Assembly: GCA_964036665.1 (NCBI GenBank)
Contig: OZ038530.1
Location: 5,146,001-5,210,000, forward strand
Direction of reading: 5' to 3'
DNA: 64,000 nucleotides
Source: Gordius sp. MW1
Taxonomy: Eukaryota > Nematomorpha > Gordioida > Gordea > Gordiidae
The translations under genes were made by a program, and so were the position numbers. Below are positions 12,412 through 25,562 of this stretch, one piece after another (positions within the stretch are counted from its first letter, which is position 1; the number at the start of each line of letters is the position of its first letter). The notes under the pieces are model-generated. The model was not told the DNA's origin and made no database searches. It was given only the letters and a program-made list of their open reading frames with translations.

Positions 12412-13090
12412 TTTCTATGCAATTTATGGGCTATTTGGTTGTCCTGTCGTGTCCTGTTTAACTTGTAATTTTTGCATCATTGCCGTGGAAACTTATAAGG
12501 GTTCTTAATGGCTGTGGACTTATGAATAATGGTTTCGCAAATAGACCATCTAATGACCGCTGGTTGGCTTTAATTTTTTGTCGCGCGAGCCCAATATCCA
12601 TTATTGTTTATGGGCCCCGCTGATTACTTTATGCATAAATTCTTTTGGCAACTTGTATAGGTTGTTGCTTTATAACGGATGATTGCGGAATTGGCCAAAT
12701 GATTCTCTGAAAATTAATTTTGACCGTTGCTTACTTCTACTATTTCTGACCCCGGCCAAACGCCTAAATTATTAATAGTTAATTGCTATTTATATTTGCT
12801 GCTTTGTGAATTTCTATTGCAAATTTGTCTAGGTTGTTGCTTTATAACAGATGATTGCGAAACATAATTCCCTGCAAATTAATGATGACCGTAGCTAACT
12901 TCTTTTCTGGCCAAAGGCCAAAATCTATTTTTATTTTTGTGCCTGCAAATTTTAGCATTTCAGGTATCTTAGCTTCTATACAAAAAATAAATTTTTTGGG
13001 CTGAAAATAAATAATAATGACCGCTGGCTGGCTTTAATTTTTCCCTCTAGATTTGCCCCCCCCCTCTTTCTAATCTCTCACCCCGATATG
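12412..13090 (+). mobile_element. Helentron-like (HINE) element, subfamily B, plus-strand copy
   Basis: Starts with TTTCTATGCAATTTATGGGC, one mismatch from the 20-base subterminal repeat of the family, followed by GTTGTCC-type sequence as in the other copies. The interior contains two related units: GGTTGTTGCTTTATAACGGATGATTGCG near 12660 and GGTTGTTGCTTTATAACAGATGATTGCG near 12831. GACCGCTGG.TGGCTTTAATTTTT also occurs twice, near 12556 and 13019. The core is thus repeated at a few hundred bases. The same core occurs on the minus strand at 8935-9316. The 3' boundary is not certain. Confidence 0.5.
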
Positions 13091-13546
13091 CCTACGTCAA
13101 ATTGACGTCATATTTCGTCGCGTTTACCACTGCGACCGCCTAAAATTTCGATTAAGCTATCCTGAATACGATACCCGGTGGCAACAAATCTTTCCCACGT
13201 CTCACCGCACCTCCCTACAAAAGCCTGTGCCTCCACTGATATAGGTACTAAAATCCATGTTGAATGTCAAGATCGTCTGCACAGCATTGCAGTTTTAGAA
13301 TAATTAAAAGCTTTTCAAACATTTAAAAAAATAAAAATGCATGTTTTGCAAATAATTATATAATAGATATGTTAAAAATGGTATTCTTTATACCATAATA
13401 TATGCTAGCATAATGTAAGGGTGTCTTTAATCTAGGGATAGTTGAAAAAAGAGAAAATAAACAAAATTAATTGCTTTTGATGAAAAGTTTAAAAAATTTT
13501 CTATGCTAAAAATAATATTTACACATTTAAACAATAAAATTATACA

Positions 13547-13885
13547 TCTTATATATAAAAATGAAACTATGTATGTATGTATATATATATATGCCGCCAC
13601 CAATTTTGGAGAACTACCGGACCGATTTGGCTCAAAATTTCACAGTTTATTCCCCAAACTCCGGAGCATGTTTTAAGATTTGTTCGAGCCAAATCGGTCC
13701 AGTAGTTTTGAGTATTCGTACGCGTTGCACTTTATACGGAAACAGAACAATAGAAGTAAAACATATAGACATCAAACTTTATTTTTACTTCAATAACCGC
13801 TTTATCATCATATATGCCCTAAAATTCCAACATAATTTAATACACCCGGGTAAATGGCAAAACAACGTTTGCCGGGTTCATCTAG
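13547..13885 (+). mobile_element. Non-autonomous Helitron
   Basis: The element begins TCTTATATATAAAAATG directly after an A and ends CATCTAG directly before a T, as Helitrons do (A-T target, 5' TC, 3' CTRR). Just inside the 3' end, ACCCGG (near 13843) and CCGGGT (near 13871) can pair as a hairpin ending a few bases before CTAG. The length is 339 bases, with no Rep/helicase coding. The 116-residue open frame across it is incidental. Confidence 0.75.
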
Positions 13886-14252
13886 TTTTTTATAAAGCGA
13901 AGGTTATGTAAGCTAAATTAGTATCTATTATATTGCTGTACTACTTTTATTTTTAACTCATGTAAATAAAAATAATATAAATTTGTAGAAAACACAATAT
14001 TATCTTTTAAAATTACTTTTTCATGATATATGGATATAACAAAAAATTTCGAAATGGCATTTTTATTTTTATTGCTAAATAGGAATTACTAATAAAGTGT
14101 CCAATTATGAGCTTAATACTTAATTTACATTGACGCTTTTTGAGAATTAATTAACTACGCATAAAAAATGTTATTTTTCATTATTTTTTAATATTTTTTT
14201 TAATTTTTAATTAAGAACGCAAAAGACTATAGCGCGATTGGTTGGAATAATT

Positions 14253-14811
<559 letters not shown>

Positions 14812-17800
14812 GGCAAGATGCTGATTTACATATTTATTAAGCTAGGAAGGGGATAAAGAGAAGAATGTCAAAAGTTGGACAACTCTGAATAATTTTGATG
14901 AGGCATTTATTAGTTGCGTTGTAATCTTTGGCATTAGTGAGTTTCTCATCACTTCCCAATTTAGACCAGTTTTGACGAGATTTTGAATAAATTCACTCTT
15001 AATTTATTCCTACATTACCACCAAAGTAGAATAAAAAAATTTGTATCATGCAAATTGCAAAGCAAGGGTACATAAAGGTTTTCAGTCGATATTGAGCTTC
15101 CAAATTTTATATAAAATTTAACTAAAACATTTCAACAAAATGTGAAGTGGCTCTGGCTTGACTCATATTAGGTGGTTTGTTATTACTAACCAAGTAATAT
15201 TTTCATTTATATTCTGCCCCTACTTTTAATTATATCTTAGATTAAACACGAAACATCTTTGTACCTGATTAGTAATTCTATGTTATGGTTAGAACGATGT
15301 TTTAGTCTTCCTATTTAAACACGACCATTCAAGGCCAAATTTTAAATTGTAAAAATAAAACAATAACAAAAATTAAGAAATGCATCTTTCATTATTCATA
15401 AATGGTTTATATAACAGGCAAAAAAAATTTAATGTTGATATAAATGAGTTTTTAAGGGCCCGTCTTAATATACGTTCAACTTCATGGCGCCATATTTTTG
15501 TTTGTCTAAATATGCGATATACATGTCGTGGAATCAACAATTTTAGTTTAGTTACCATATGAATATGCATTAATAAGCGTAATTAAAGGATAAATATTTG
15601 TTTTACGAGCAAAAACACAAAAATAGAACAAAAATGAAGTGACGCTCGTAGTAAGACGCGGCTATGTTCTAACATGCATTCGTTTCTTTTGCATCTATGC
15701 ATAATCGCATTTTAAGACGCACCCTAAGGCATTATATAAATCCCAAATTTGTCCACTTGGTCATAAATCATGCGTTGACGGTAAGCATTAAATCAGAGTT
15801 TTGGTGTGTAAAAACTAATTTGATTAGAAATAAAATTTAAAAACTTTATAAAATTTGAAATATTCTTTAGGTTATAGCTGAATGAAAAAATTGTTAATTT
15901 AAAAAATCGAACCCTATAATCTTTCATTTTATACATTTAATGGGTTTTAGACAAATTTCAGATAATTTTTTTATGCTTCAACGCTGAAAGCTGTCTAAAT
16001 CCAATTACAGGAAGCGTTTAATAAAAGAGTGATTTAAAGAGTCGTTTATATTAATTGTTTCTACTAGGTTGTGACACAAATTATATAAAGTTAATCATAA
16101 AATAATATGTTATTTTCGGTTACCTCTGTAAGCAACTAGGCAAATGAATACGGTGTGATGCAGCATCATCTCCGATAGTGTTTTTGGTGATAAAATTTAC
16201 CGGCCTAACTAATTTGTTTTGTAACATTAAATAAATTTAAACAAAGTGTCCTGGATAAAGCGATCCATAAAATAAAGCGAAATCTTTGGCGTGGAACTAA
16301 TTTAGTTGATTATTTGTGACTTATAATTTAAATAATACTATTTTTCGGCGCATGTAATTTTGATTTTATATCGATTTTCTGAGATTTTATTAAAACTTAA
16401 CTATTTGTAGGAAAATGATATTGACGTTTTCTAACTCGAAACAAAACATTAACATACGATTTGGAATAAAAGATTTTAGGAATAAATTTAAGTAGAGTAG
16501 AGTTTAAGGGTGAAAAACATAGATAAAGATTATTCCAACTCATGGAACTTTTATAACCGTTGTGCGTATATAAGAATTTGAAACCAATATAATATATGCG
16601 TTTGCTTTTATTATTTATTTATAAGATATTTTGTAGTAGCATTTCAATTACATAATGGATTAAACCTTTGAAAAATTGATAAATCTATATCCTTTTTAAG
16701 GGAAGATAAAACTCAGTAGATTATAGTAAGTAAAAAGCCAATATAGTTAAGGAGAAACCCTATCTATCATATGTACTATTTCGAACAATTTTAAACGACT
16801 TTATGGAATAGCATTTTGGAGTTAAAAATTCTAACAGTTTAAATCAAGTTTTTGGGTATTGGCATATTAAATCTATTTTCAGTTTCATTTTTTAAATAAT
16901 TTTAGATCATTAATTTTTAAATCTATCTCATATAATTGATTAAATATATATAATAAAACAGTATTTAATTTAAATCACTAATTTTAGAACACTTTAAAGT
17001 TAAAGTCTTAGCCATTATATGCTCTTTGAACTAGAATATTAAAAATGAAAGTTATTTAAATACGGCTGTAAAATAAATGGAATTTAAATTTGTTTAAATT
17101 AATTTGAATAAACAATTAAAAATTTTATTAATGATACATTTCAGTGACGTGGGGTCCCCACTCCCACATTGTCAAACAAATTAAAAAAAATCCGAATTAT
17201 ATGGAAAGCTCAATGATTTTACTATGGCCCTAATTAGCGTTGCGCTGATCCAAACTAATAACCTTAATTAATTTGAAATATTTTAGAAGCAAATTAATAA
17301 ATTCTAAGATAATGCATATAAATATATTCCGTCCCTAGAGCGTATTTTAAAATGAAAAGAAATTTAAGTTTTAAAAATGATTTCAATTTTTAAAATAGAA
17401 GAAGAGGTGTTAATACAAGCCAAATTTTATAAATAAAAAATTAAGCGTTTAACATGCTTATTTTAAATTTTAGATTTTGTTTTTAGAAATTGCGAGTGTA
17501 ATGGTACTACTAGACAAGAGCATAATAATAAACAAAAAAATCTCATTTACCCATGCTTATACTTAAAAATTTCTTTTTTTGGAAAGCAGGGTGCTAATTC
17601 AGTAGTATAGACATAAAGTATGAATTGATGATAGAATTCAACTTAGGATTGATAATCCTCATGGTTTGGTAATTTGATTTTTTTGAAAATATTTTTGTTT
17701 AAACAAACAGACAAATCAAATAAAAATTACAAGTAATACATGTTTGAATAATTTGCACTATTTTATATATTTTTTCTCAACAATTAACAGTAATTATATA

Positions 17801-18169
17801 AATGCAACAAATAAAAATTAAATGCTCATGGTTGAGTTAATCTCTCTATTATATCCCAGTTTATTTGCAACCATATTAATTAGGCTGCCAGATATTTATG
17901 CAAGGATAACTACTCTAAAGCCTGGTATTATTTGAAATTGCCAATAATTAGATTAGATTAATTGTAATTCGTACATTTGTAGCTATATATGACATTTTAT
18001 AAAAAAAGGAGTATTATAAGTTTTTTTAATTTATACGTTTTTCTATAATATAAAAAGCTTTTGTAAATCCTTCTATTAAGGATTATCATAAATAGTTGAT
18101 TAATAATGGTTCAAATAATATAACATTTAATGAAATTGGAATAAAACCTATAAAAAAATTAAAAATTAG
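14812..18169. other. AT-rich stretch without confirmed genes
   Basis: Should contain the 5' exon(s) of the SVWC gene. A weak terminal-inverted-repeat pair may exist at 15454-15727 (AAGGGCCCGTCTTAATATACG versus, inverted, TTAGGGTGCGTCTTAAAATGCG), but no target duplication supports it. Nothing else recognised. Confidence 0.35.
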
Positions 18170-18714
18170 GCTGTTTGCATAATGGAGATGAGTCGAAAGA
18201 CAAATGGCGTCTAGGTGGACCAATAATGACATCTCTTTGTGAAAATTGTACTTGTAACTTACGCGGCCATTTTGTACTGTGCATCCCGTGAGTAAACAAA
18301 CTTTTGAATACACGTTTTTAAAGATTAAATTAAATTATTCTATCATGTTTTTTTTGTGTATAGAGGAGAAAGCTATGTATATTCTAAGTTTGCAAATTTA
18401 TTATTTATAAATGTTTATTTATATCTTTCTTTCGATTTTTGCATATATAACCCTAAAATCGCCCAATAAAGTTCCGGTAATATGAAATAAAAATTTCCCT
18501 TTTAAAATAAAGATTTTACAAATTTTGCTTGCGCCTTTATATAATTTTGGGAATGTTTTGTAACTATTTGATATCTAGTTGCCCGAAATTTAAAGAGAAA
18601 ATTGATTATTCTGAATGTCAACTTATAAGTGACGAGGATAAACAATTCCCTTTATGCTGTCCCAAAAAAGTGTGCAAAACAGATTTGACAAAATTTGTTG
18701 AAAATCTCGGATGA
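18170..18714 (+). CDS. Secreted single VWC-domain (SVWC) protein, last two exons
   Basis: Two exons join in frame: 18170-18287 (donor GTGAGT) and 18579-18714 (acceptor ATCTAG), stop at 18714. The joined product carries cysteines in the SVWC pattern: CLHNG, then a W, LCENCTCNLRGHFVLC, then CPKF, SECQL, and FPLCCPKKVCKT near the end. In the SVWC family (arthropod immune-related peptides and scorpion La1-like peptides) this layout forms one disulfide-rich module of a small secreted protein. The signal-peptide exon upstream was not found; the first exon seen begins one base into a codon. AATAAA at 18796-18801 supports the 3' end. Function is inferred from the family only. Confidence 0.65.
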
Positions 18715-18795
18715 ATGAGATTTTGTTAAAATCAAATATGTTTTTTTATTAAAGGTATGCTGATTAATATGAAACTGTGAATGGTGTGTATGAAA

Positions 18796-18801
18796 AATAA
18801 A
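18796..18801 (+). promoter_or_regulatory. Polyadenylation signal AATAAA of the SVWC gene
   Basis: Canonical hexamer 82 bases after the stop codon, within an A-rich context. Confidence 0.55.
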
Positions 18802-19499
18802 GTTTTGTAAATTATTTTTGTAGCACGGATTTGGGCTAAGTGTCAAAATCGATGTACAAATGATTTATTAAGCTATATTATTAGTATTAATAAAAGTTAT
18901 CAATCAATTAATTATGATACATAAAAGTGGTTTAACAGTGGCAGATTATGAAACAAGTTATTCTTTTATATTTTGATATAATTATGCGACTAATATTACG
19001 AAAAGAAATAAACACATTTTGAATATTTATAAAAATTTTATACTGTTTCTGCCTAAATTAATTTCTACGGTGTCCGGCAGTAGTTTAGATTTTTTGTTTG
19101 TAAAATGTCGTACAATTTGCTTAATGGTTAAAGGTTTATTAAAAAAAACTTTAATAAATAACATTAACCGAATTAAAAACCGGTAAAACCTTAATTAATG
19201 ATAATTTAGAATAAAACTATGATACAATAGGTAGGGTGTCCTTCTCAAAAGACGCGTAGTCCACAGTCCGCCCATGGTAAGCGACATAAACACTAGGTTA
19301 TCGCCATAGCTCTAATGAAGGCTGTTTATAAATTTAATTATGGGTAAGCTGTAAATATTTTGCTGGAATGAGGAAACTTTTAAAAGAGAAAGCATTAAGG
19401 TAACACAAATATAGAAGGAAAAAGGTTTCATATGGCTTGACTCCAGGGGAGAGATTGATTAAAATCAAAGCCTGAGTATAAGGATAGGTATACAAGCTA

Positions 19500-20700
19500 T
19501 TATACAGTGGGTCGACAATTCGTCGTTATCGTGATAAACAAATCTTTCATGGACTAGATGATGGCACTATACAGATGATCAGACAAGTTGATATGGCCAA
19601 AGTTTAAAGATAAGGGAGGCTTTGTAACGTGCTCGTAGGCTCTGCAAATTGGGCGCATGGAACTTGAGAGAGACATTTTTTATGAAACATTGGCAAGGGA
19701 TATCAGGAGGAAACACTTTTTTAAGGTAGACTCTAATGGCCACAGGGGGAAAGATCGTAACACGAACGAAATTATGGAGGGCTAAAATAGTTTATAGAAC
19801 AAAAAGGTGGACGGAGAAAATTTGTGAAAATGGTCCAAGAAAGGAAACGTTTACAGAGGATAAATACTACCAGAAAGCCTTGATAGGTAATATGAAGTTG
19901 GAGCGGAACCTATACAGGGTACGGGAAAACTGATCGCAAACAAAAGGGATATGGCGATACACGTTGTAGGAAAAACCATAGGATGCAAGGATTTTTATAG
20001 ATAATTATAGTGGTGAGACGGTTAGGCATTTTTTTAACGAAAAAATATATATAAAAGGTGGTAATTGGAAAAATGTAGATAAAGTGAGCTGCAAAGAAAG
20101 CGAACGCATTAGTAGACGCTCACAAGGTGGCTAAAAAATTGGAAAGTAGGCGACAAGCTACTTACAAATTTTTTAAGAAAGGGATAAGAAAAGTGTAATG
20201 TTGAGGGTCTTTTAAGTAAAAATCATGAGGGTCAGACCTTATCTAAGCTATTAATTGAGGAAAATTATAAAGTATATTTAAGACCTCATGATGTTGAAAT
20301 TGACAAATATCCTTAAGCTGTTATAGAACCAAACGTATATCTAGTCGAACTACCCGAAGAAGAAGAAAAAGTAAAAATGAAAAAAAATTAGAAAGGCAAA
20401 GCTAATGGACCCGATTTGAAATTATAAAAATGAAACGCGGGACATAGAAGAGTGGTAATATGAAACATTTAGATAAAGATGACGAACCTTGGGGAATACA
20501 TAGCTCGATCATATAACGCTAAACAATGGCGGACATATACTAATAAGTTAATCGAATCGAATAGTGTTAAATATGGAGATATCAGAAAAGAGAGGGACAT
20601 GGCGAGATAGATAAGATATAAAATCATGAATGACCCTTACTGATTAATGTGGAAATAAACCACAACTTTGAGAATAGCTTGAATATAAAGAAGAAAATGA
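19500..20700 (+). pseudogene. Decayed RTE-like LINE, endonuclease to start of RT
   Basis: Plus-strand frames, broken by stops and frameshifts, recall the endonuclease/reverse-transcriptase of RTE-type LINEs. ERDIFYETLARDIRR leads into VDSNGHRGKDR (19725-19755), matching the endonuclease GDFNGH.G.D block. Near 20360-20415, EEEEKVKMKKN..KGKANGPD matches the KKM..GKA.GPD entry to the RT domain. No intact frame longer than about 65 codons remains. The opposite-strand copy at 21060-24850 is a separate insertion. Family assignment is by motif recognition, not by alignment. Confidence 0.6.
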
Positions 20701-21059
20701 CTTAGCGCCATGATTACATATCCTACTAACGGACAATCCTAATACACAAAATCCTCTAGTTATTATCAAAAATCTCACGTATATTACTTATGTTGAGATT
20801 TTTTTCATATAATTAAATAATTTTTCCATGGCTATATATAAAGCGTAGCGAAATTTCAAGGCTTTTTACAGACGACCTGAATTTTGTTCAACGAGGAAGG
20901 TTCCTTTTTGGTTAATGTTAAATTGATAAAGTTATTCAATACAAGAGATGGTAAATTTCCTTTTTTTTTCCAGATTGTTATTTCCCTAGGGAATATTCCC
21001 CTAAATAATCTCTTCTTCTTTATCAGTTATTGGTCCAATAGTCGTGGGTTTTTTTTTAA

Positions 21060-24000
21060 ATAAGTTTCTTCCTTCTTTATCAGGTGAGTGCCATGTCTTT
21101 ACTAATCTCTTTTTTTATAGCTTTATCCACTTGCACTTTCCAAGGCATTGTGTCACCTTCTTCCTCCCTTTCCCGGTACATGTCGAGTACTTTTCGATTT
21201 ACGTCATTCGTGTCCCTTTTCAGTATATGCCCATACCACCTTAGCCGAATTTCATTAATCATGTCCGCCATAGGTTGAATATTTATTTTTGTCATGAGAA
21301 AGTCATTCGTCATATGGTCGAGTTTAGTATACCCCAAGCTCTCATTCTCATCTCTGTTGTATTAGCTTTTCTTCCGTGGTGTTTAATAAGTTTAACTTCC
21401 ATAGAGTAACACCGGTCTTACGATGGATTTGTAAGCTTTGCTTTTCAATATTGGTGTTTTCTTATCGCACATTACACCGGATATTAGCCATTTAAACCAT
21501 CCTTTTTGGATCCGGGCATCGACTTCTGTTGCGCAACCTTCCTCTTAATGTATGATCGAGCCGAGGTATGTAAACCTGTCTACTTTTGAGTACTTTAGAT
21601 GGTCATCCAGCGATGGGCTGCCTGTAGCGTTCATTTCCTTGAGTACCGTTTTTCGATCGTTGACCTTGAACCATATCCAGCTAAGCGCTTTGGCCACTTT
21701 TCGGCTTCTTAGAATTTTTCTCCTTTGTTTCTTCGCATAGTACTAGTCATCTGCATATAGCATACACCATGGCGATGGTTTAATGTCTTATCGCGTCTAT
21801 AATTATATTAAATAATATAAGACTTAAGACAAATCCTTAAGGTAATCCAATTTCGACCCAAAACAGTTTAGAGTCTCCGACTGTCGTCCTAATGCAAGAT
21901 TTTGAGGCTTCATAAATATTTTTCATAAGCCATATATATGCGTCATAAATATTTTGTTTTTTCAGGCACCACCATAGGGGGGTGTCATACATAAGCTTTC
22001 TCTAAGTCGATAAAAACCATCTTCACCATATTTCATCATTTGTCCTGGTGCGAAATTGGGTTGATTGTGGATATGCCGGCCACAAATCCGAGTTGGTTAG
22101 CCGATCCACCTCGTTTACCAGCCTTGTTAATAATATCCTTTCAAATAGCTTAAAGGAGTGGCAAGTTACCTTCATACCTCTATAATTACCACAGTCCTGA
22201 GGGTCTCCTTTGCCCTTAAATAAGGGATAATCGTGCTTGCTCTCCATTGATCAGGAATTCGCTCTTTATCTTGTTAAGAAGGTTCGTCATGGTAGTGACT
22301 CTTTCTTTAATAATCCATATGGGCCATTCGCTTTTCTTTTTTTCATCTTTCATTTGTGTCCTAACTTTAACCTCCTGAAATAGTTCGACCATACTTAAGT
22401 TTGGCTCAATATCGGGAACGAAATCTTTGTCATTTGCAATATTCATAAGTTAAAACATCCTTTCCATCACTTCCTTCGGCTTAAATAAATGAACCTTCTC
22501 GTTTTTACTATAACTCCGACAGCGCGACTTTTCTTCTCCCTTATCTTGGCCAATTTGTATATAATCGTCCCTTTTTGGTCCAATTTGTCTGCCATCTCGA
22601 TGATTCTTCGCTATTGCAACGGACTTTTTTGCCGCTCTCTTTGCCTCACTTTGCTCTTGTTAGTCCTCCGGCTTTTTTTATTATTGCCACCGTTTAGATA
22701 GATTTTTCTTCCTATCTATGTAATCTCTAATCAATTGATCCCACCACCATCCCAAATCACAGCTTTGCCTCCTTTGGTCTGTCCTAGAACACGAATCGCT
22801 GTTTCCTTTATCTCCCTAGTTAGCGTCTCCCAATCGTCTTCTACGTCCCTTTGCAACTTCCCTACACCCAAAAGTGGGGAGGCTTTTGGATCGCATTTTT
22901 CGTTCATCTACATATTTTTTAACCTTTTGTATCGAATTGCTTCATAGACCTTTATTTTTTCCAAAAATACTCTTCTGTCAAGCTCAAGATCTAGTGATGC
23001 GGAAAAACCGAGAAAAATCTCGATCTCGTCTCGTCTCGAAAAACCAAGACGAGACGAGAATTTAAAAAATTGAGTCGAGATCGAGACGAGAATTTTTACC
23101 TCGAGACGAGACGAGACGAGATTTTATAGTCGAGATCTCGGCTTTTTATTTTTAACTATTGAGACTTAATTTGGCTAATTAAGAATTTTTATTTAATTAC
23201 ATTTACATTTAGGATATTAAATGCAAATTAATATGATTTTGATTAATACCAATTTACGCACCTATTTATCCGCTTTGTGCGAATTTCAAATTTGTAATAT
23301 AATTTTATTCAATAGACAACATACTATTAGTGGCCCTTAGGGTATATGAACAATTAATTATGTATTTTTTACTTATTTGCATAGCATTATCATACAATAT
23401 AAGGTTTTAGACCTATAATGAGTTTATGCGCAGAAAGTTTATCATCCAACTCAAAAAAGAGCAAGCTTATCAAAAATTTGACAGTATTCAAGGATGAATC
23501 AACTAAAATGAGGAAGTGTAAATTGTGCTTTAAAGCACTAAGACTGATAGCAATACTTCAGTTCAGGTCTTCAACGACATCTTAAACGTTACCATCATGA
23601 GGATTACTATAACATTTACCCTACTAAGTTAATAAGGAATTAAACTGCCAAAAATTTTCAGCCAACCTAGATGCTTTAGAAAATCTAAACATTTAGTAGC
23701 AATTATATATCACACATATTCATTAAAAATGACTAAATAATTGTATATATTATATAATTAGTTGATTGAAAAATATAATAATCCCAATTTAGCAGCAATG
23801 GCTAGAGATTTTTTGAGCACTCCGGCAACCTCGGTGCTGCCGAAAGATTTTTTTCCAAGGCGTCTCTGACTATCGAAATCGTAATAGATTAACCCATGAA
23901 TCTGTCAGGAGCTTGCTATGCCTAAACTTATGGCACACCTTAACAATTTTCCACCCATCACTTTCATAACATTTTACAATGTAGGCTTGGCAGATGCATT

Positions 24001-24850
24001 CAAATTCACTGATTTTTTTGCAAAATGCTGCAATTTATCAATAAATTAAAAGATGTGAACATACGCTTTATAGTACGTAATTATTTTATGCGAAAATTAA
24101 TAAAAAATGGATTAAGTTAATACCTTGTTATGTATAATGGGATGTCACACTATAATAGAATTGTTTATTTTTATATTTAACAACTTGAATTAAATTATAT
24201 ATGTGCATTTAACGTAAGATCTCAAAACTTTTATGTTTTTCCACAATTAATGCCTATTTTATTGTATTTGCAATGTTCAGATATTTACTTTTTTTAAATA
24301 ATAATATTTTTCAAAGTTTACTCTTGCATTTTCGTCATTATATCAATGTTATAATATAAGATCTCATTAATTCATTATGTTAAAATATGATAATCTTATT
24401 ACTCTTTATCCTTTAATTGAGCTTTAGCCAGGAAATAAATCGAGTCAAGTAGTATATAACACCTATATTAATTCCTAAGGTTATCTAGCTTATGTTTTAA
24501 GGTTTGAGATAAAAAATTGGTTCCATTATCACCAATTTATATCTTATATACTAATTTATAAGAGCCAGAAAAAAATATGTTTGGTACAATTATTTTTAAA
24601 AGTCGAGACGAGACGAGAATTCTCGCCGAGACGAGACGAGATCGAGATTTTAATAATCGCTCCCGAGACGAGACGAGATTTTGCTTTCGAGACCGAGACG
24701 AGACGAGATCGAAACACTATCAAGATCCATAACAAGGGAACGATGTTGCCTGGCGGTATTCTCCCGGTATTACTTTGGAAACCACAATTCTTCCTTAAAT
24801 AAAGTTAACCTCCTTTCAAAGGTATAAAGCTAGTTAAGCTATTGAAGTAG
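21060..24850 (-). pseudogene. Decayed RTE-like LINE split by a hAT transposon
   Basis: Minus-strand coding runs from about 24850 to 21060, interrupted at 24719-22992 by the hAT element. Read in order: NTARQHRSLVMDLELD spanning the insertion site, YKLAKIREKKSR near 22560, LFKGKGDPQDCGNYRG near 22170-22225, an RT core with YADD at 21757-21746 followed at once by a stop codon, and the C-terminal RLRWYGHILKRD near 21220. This is the order of the RT and C-terminal parts of RTE-like elements. Many stops and frameshifts make it inactive. The 5' endonuclease half is missing or beyond recognition. Confidence 0.75.
22992..24719 (+). mobile_element. hAT transposon, inactive, with intact 8-bp target-site duplication
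   Basis: A 1728-base element flanked by TCAAGATC on both sides (22984-22991 and 24720-24727). Ends are TAGTGATGCGG.. and, inverted, TAGTGTTTCGATCTCG.., each followed by many ATCTCG/TCTCGTCTCG motifs that make long imperfect terminal repeats. Inside, a BED-type zinc finger is visible across a frameshift (CKLCFKAL near 23517, then LQRHLKRYHHEDYYN near 23570-23610). The hAT C-terminal dimerisation region follows near 23790-23945 (AAMARDFLSTPATSV, then FFSKASLTIE, LTHESVRSLLCLNLW in shifted frames). It is a dead copy, inserted into the LINE at 21060-24850. Confidence 0.85.
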
Positions 24851-25560
24851 ACTAATCCACAAATCAAAAAATAACTAACAACGTTGCTTATTATTGTCCA
24901 AATTTTAATATCATTAGTAACTTCACACCTTGTCGCCTATTAATTATAAAGAGTAAACTTAATATTCAAAGTTAGAGCAAAGAGGGGGTCTAAATCAGCG
25001 TAGTGCTATAGAACTTTGGTAGATTCTAAACACGCGTGTAGTCATTTTCTAAAGGGGGGGGGGAAAGAAATTTTCTAATTTTCTTATAGATCCTATTTAT
25101 AATACTATAAAGATGTGAGATGGGAAACGTCCGGTTTGGGGCGGGCCATTGTTTTAAAACTCGAACAGGCACTACGGACCCAATAAGAATTTCTATATTG
25201 TGTATTATATTGTTTTTGTGTATTATTTTGTCACCTTTTTATCTAATTGTCAATATTATTAATCTTGTTTTTTTTAAAAAGGGCGAGAATTAAGTATACA
25301 ATTTTTCAAACATTTAACGTTACTAAAAATTTAAAAATCATTATTTCGGACAGGGCAGTTCGGGCAGAATAAAACGAACATAGCTAAAGCAGACTCTTGA
25401 AAAGGTTTAAGCGGACCTGGGGGTAATTTAGTTAGAAAATTGGACCGGGCCGGGTTGGGGCAAAAACAAATCTGTCTTTTAAATAGATATGAAATTTGTG
25501 TATAAAATATAAACCGTTATATACATAGACATTAATGTAATCAAGAATTTTCAATCCGTT
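24851..25560. other. Noncoding stretch with G-run and GC-rich debris
   Basis: A G-run near 25057-25066 and scattered GGGC/GGCC motifs (25130-25160, 25355-25460) recall the GC-rich hAT-like ends elsewhere. No gene seen. Confidence 0.3.
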
Positions 25561-25562
25561 TA

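Noticed and set aside
13561..13911. 116-codon open frame
   Set aside because: It lies almost wholly inside the Helitron and has no recognisable domain.
15454..15727. Possible TTAA-flanked (piggyBac-like) MITE
   Set aside because: The left end has TTAA but the right has CTAA, and the inverted ends agree only partly.
16596..16634. ATG with a Leu/Phe-rich start and possible phase-1 donor as first exon of the SVWC gene
   Set aside because: The signal peptide would be only about 12 residues and the TATA-like box lies too close to the ATG for a normal 5' UTR.
22489..22947. Plus-strand open frames
   Set aside because: They are antisense shadows of the minus-strand LINE remnant.
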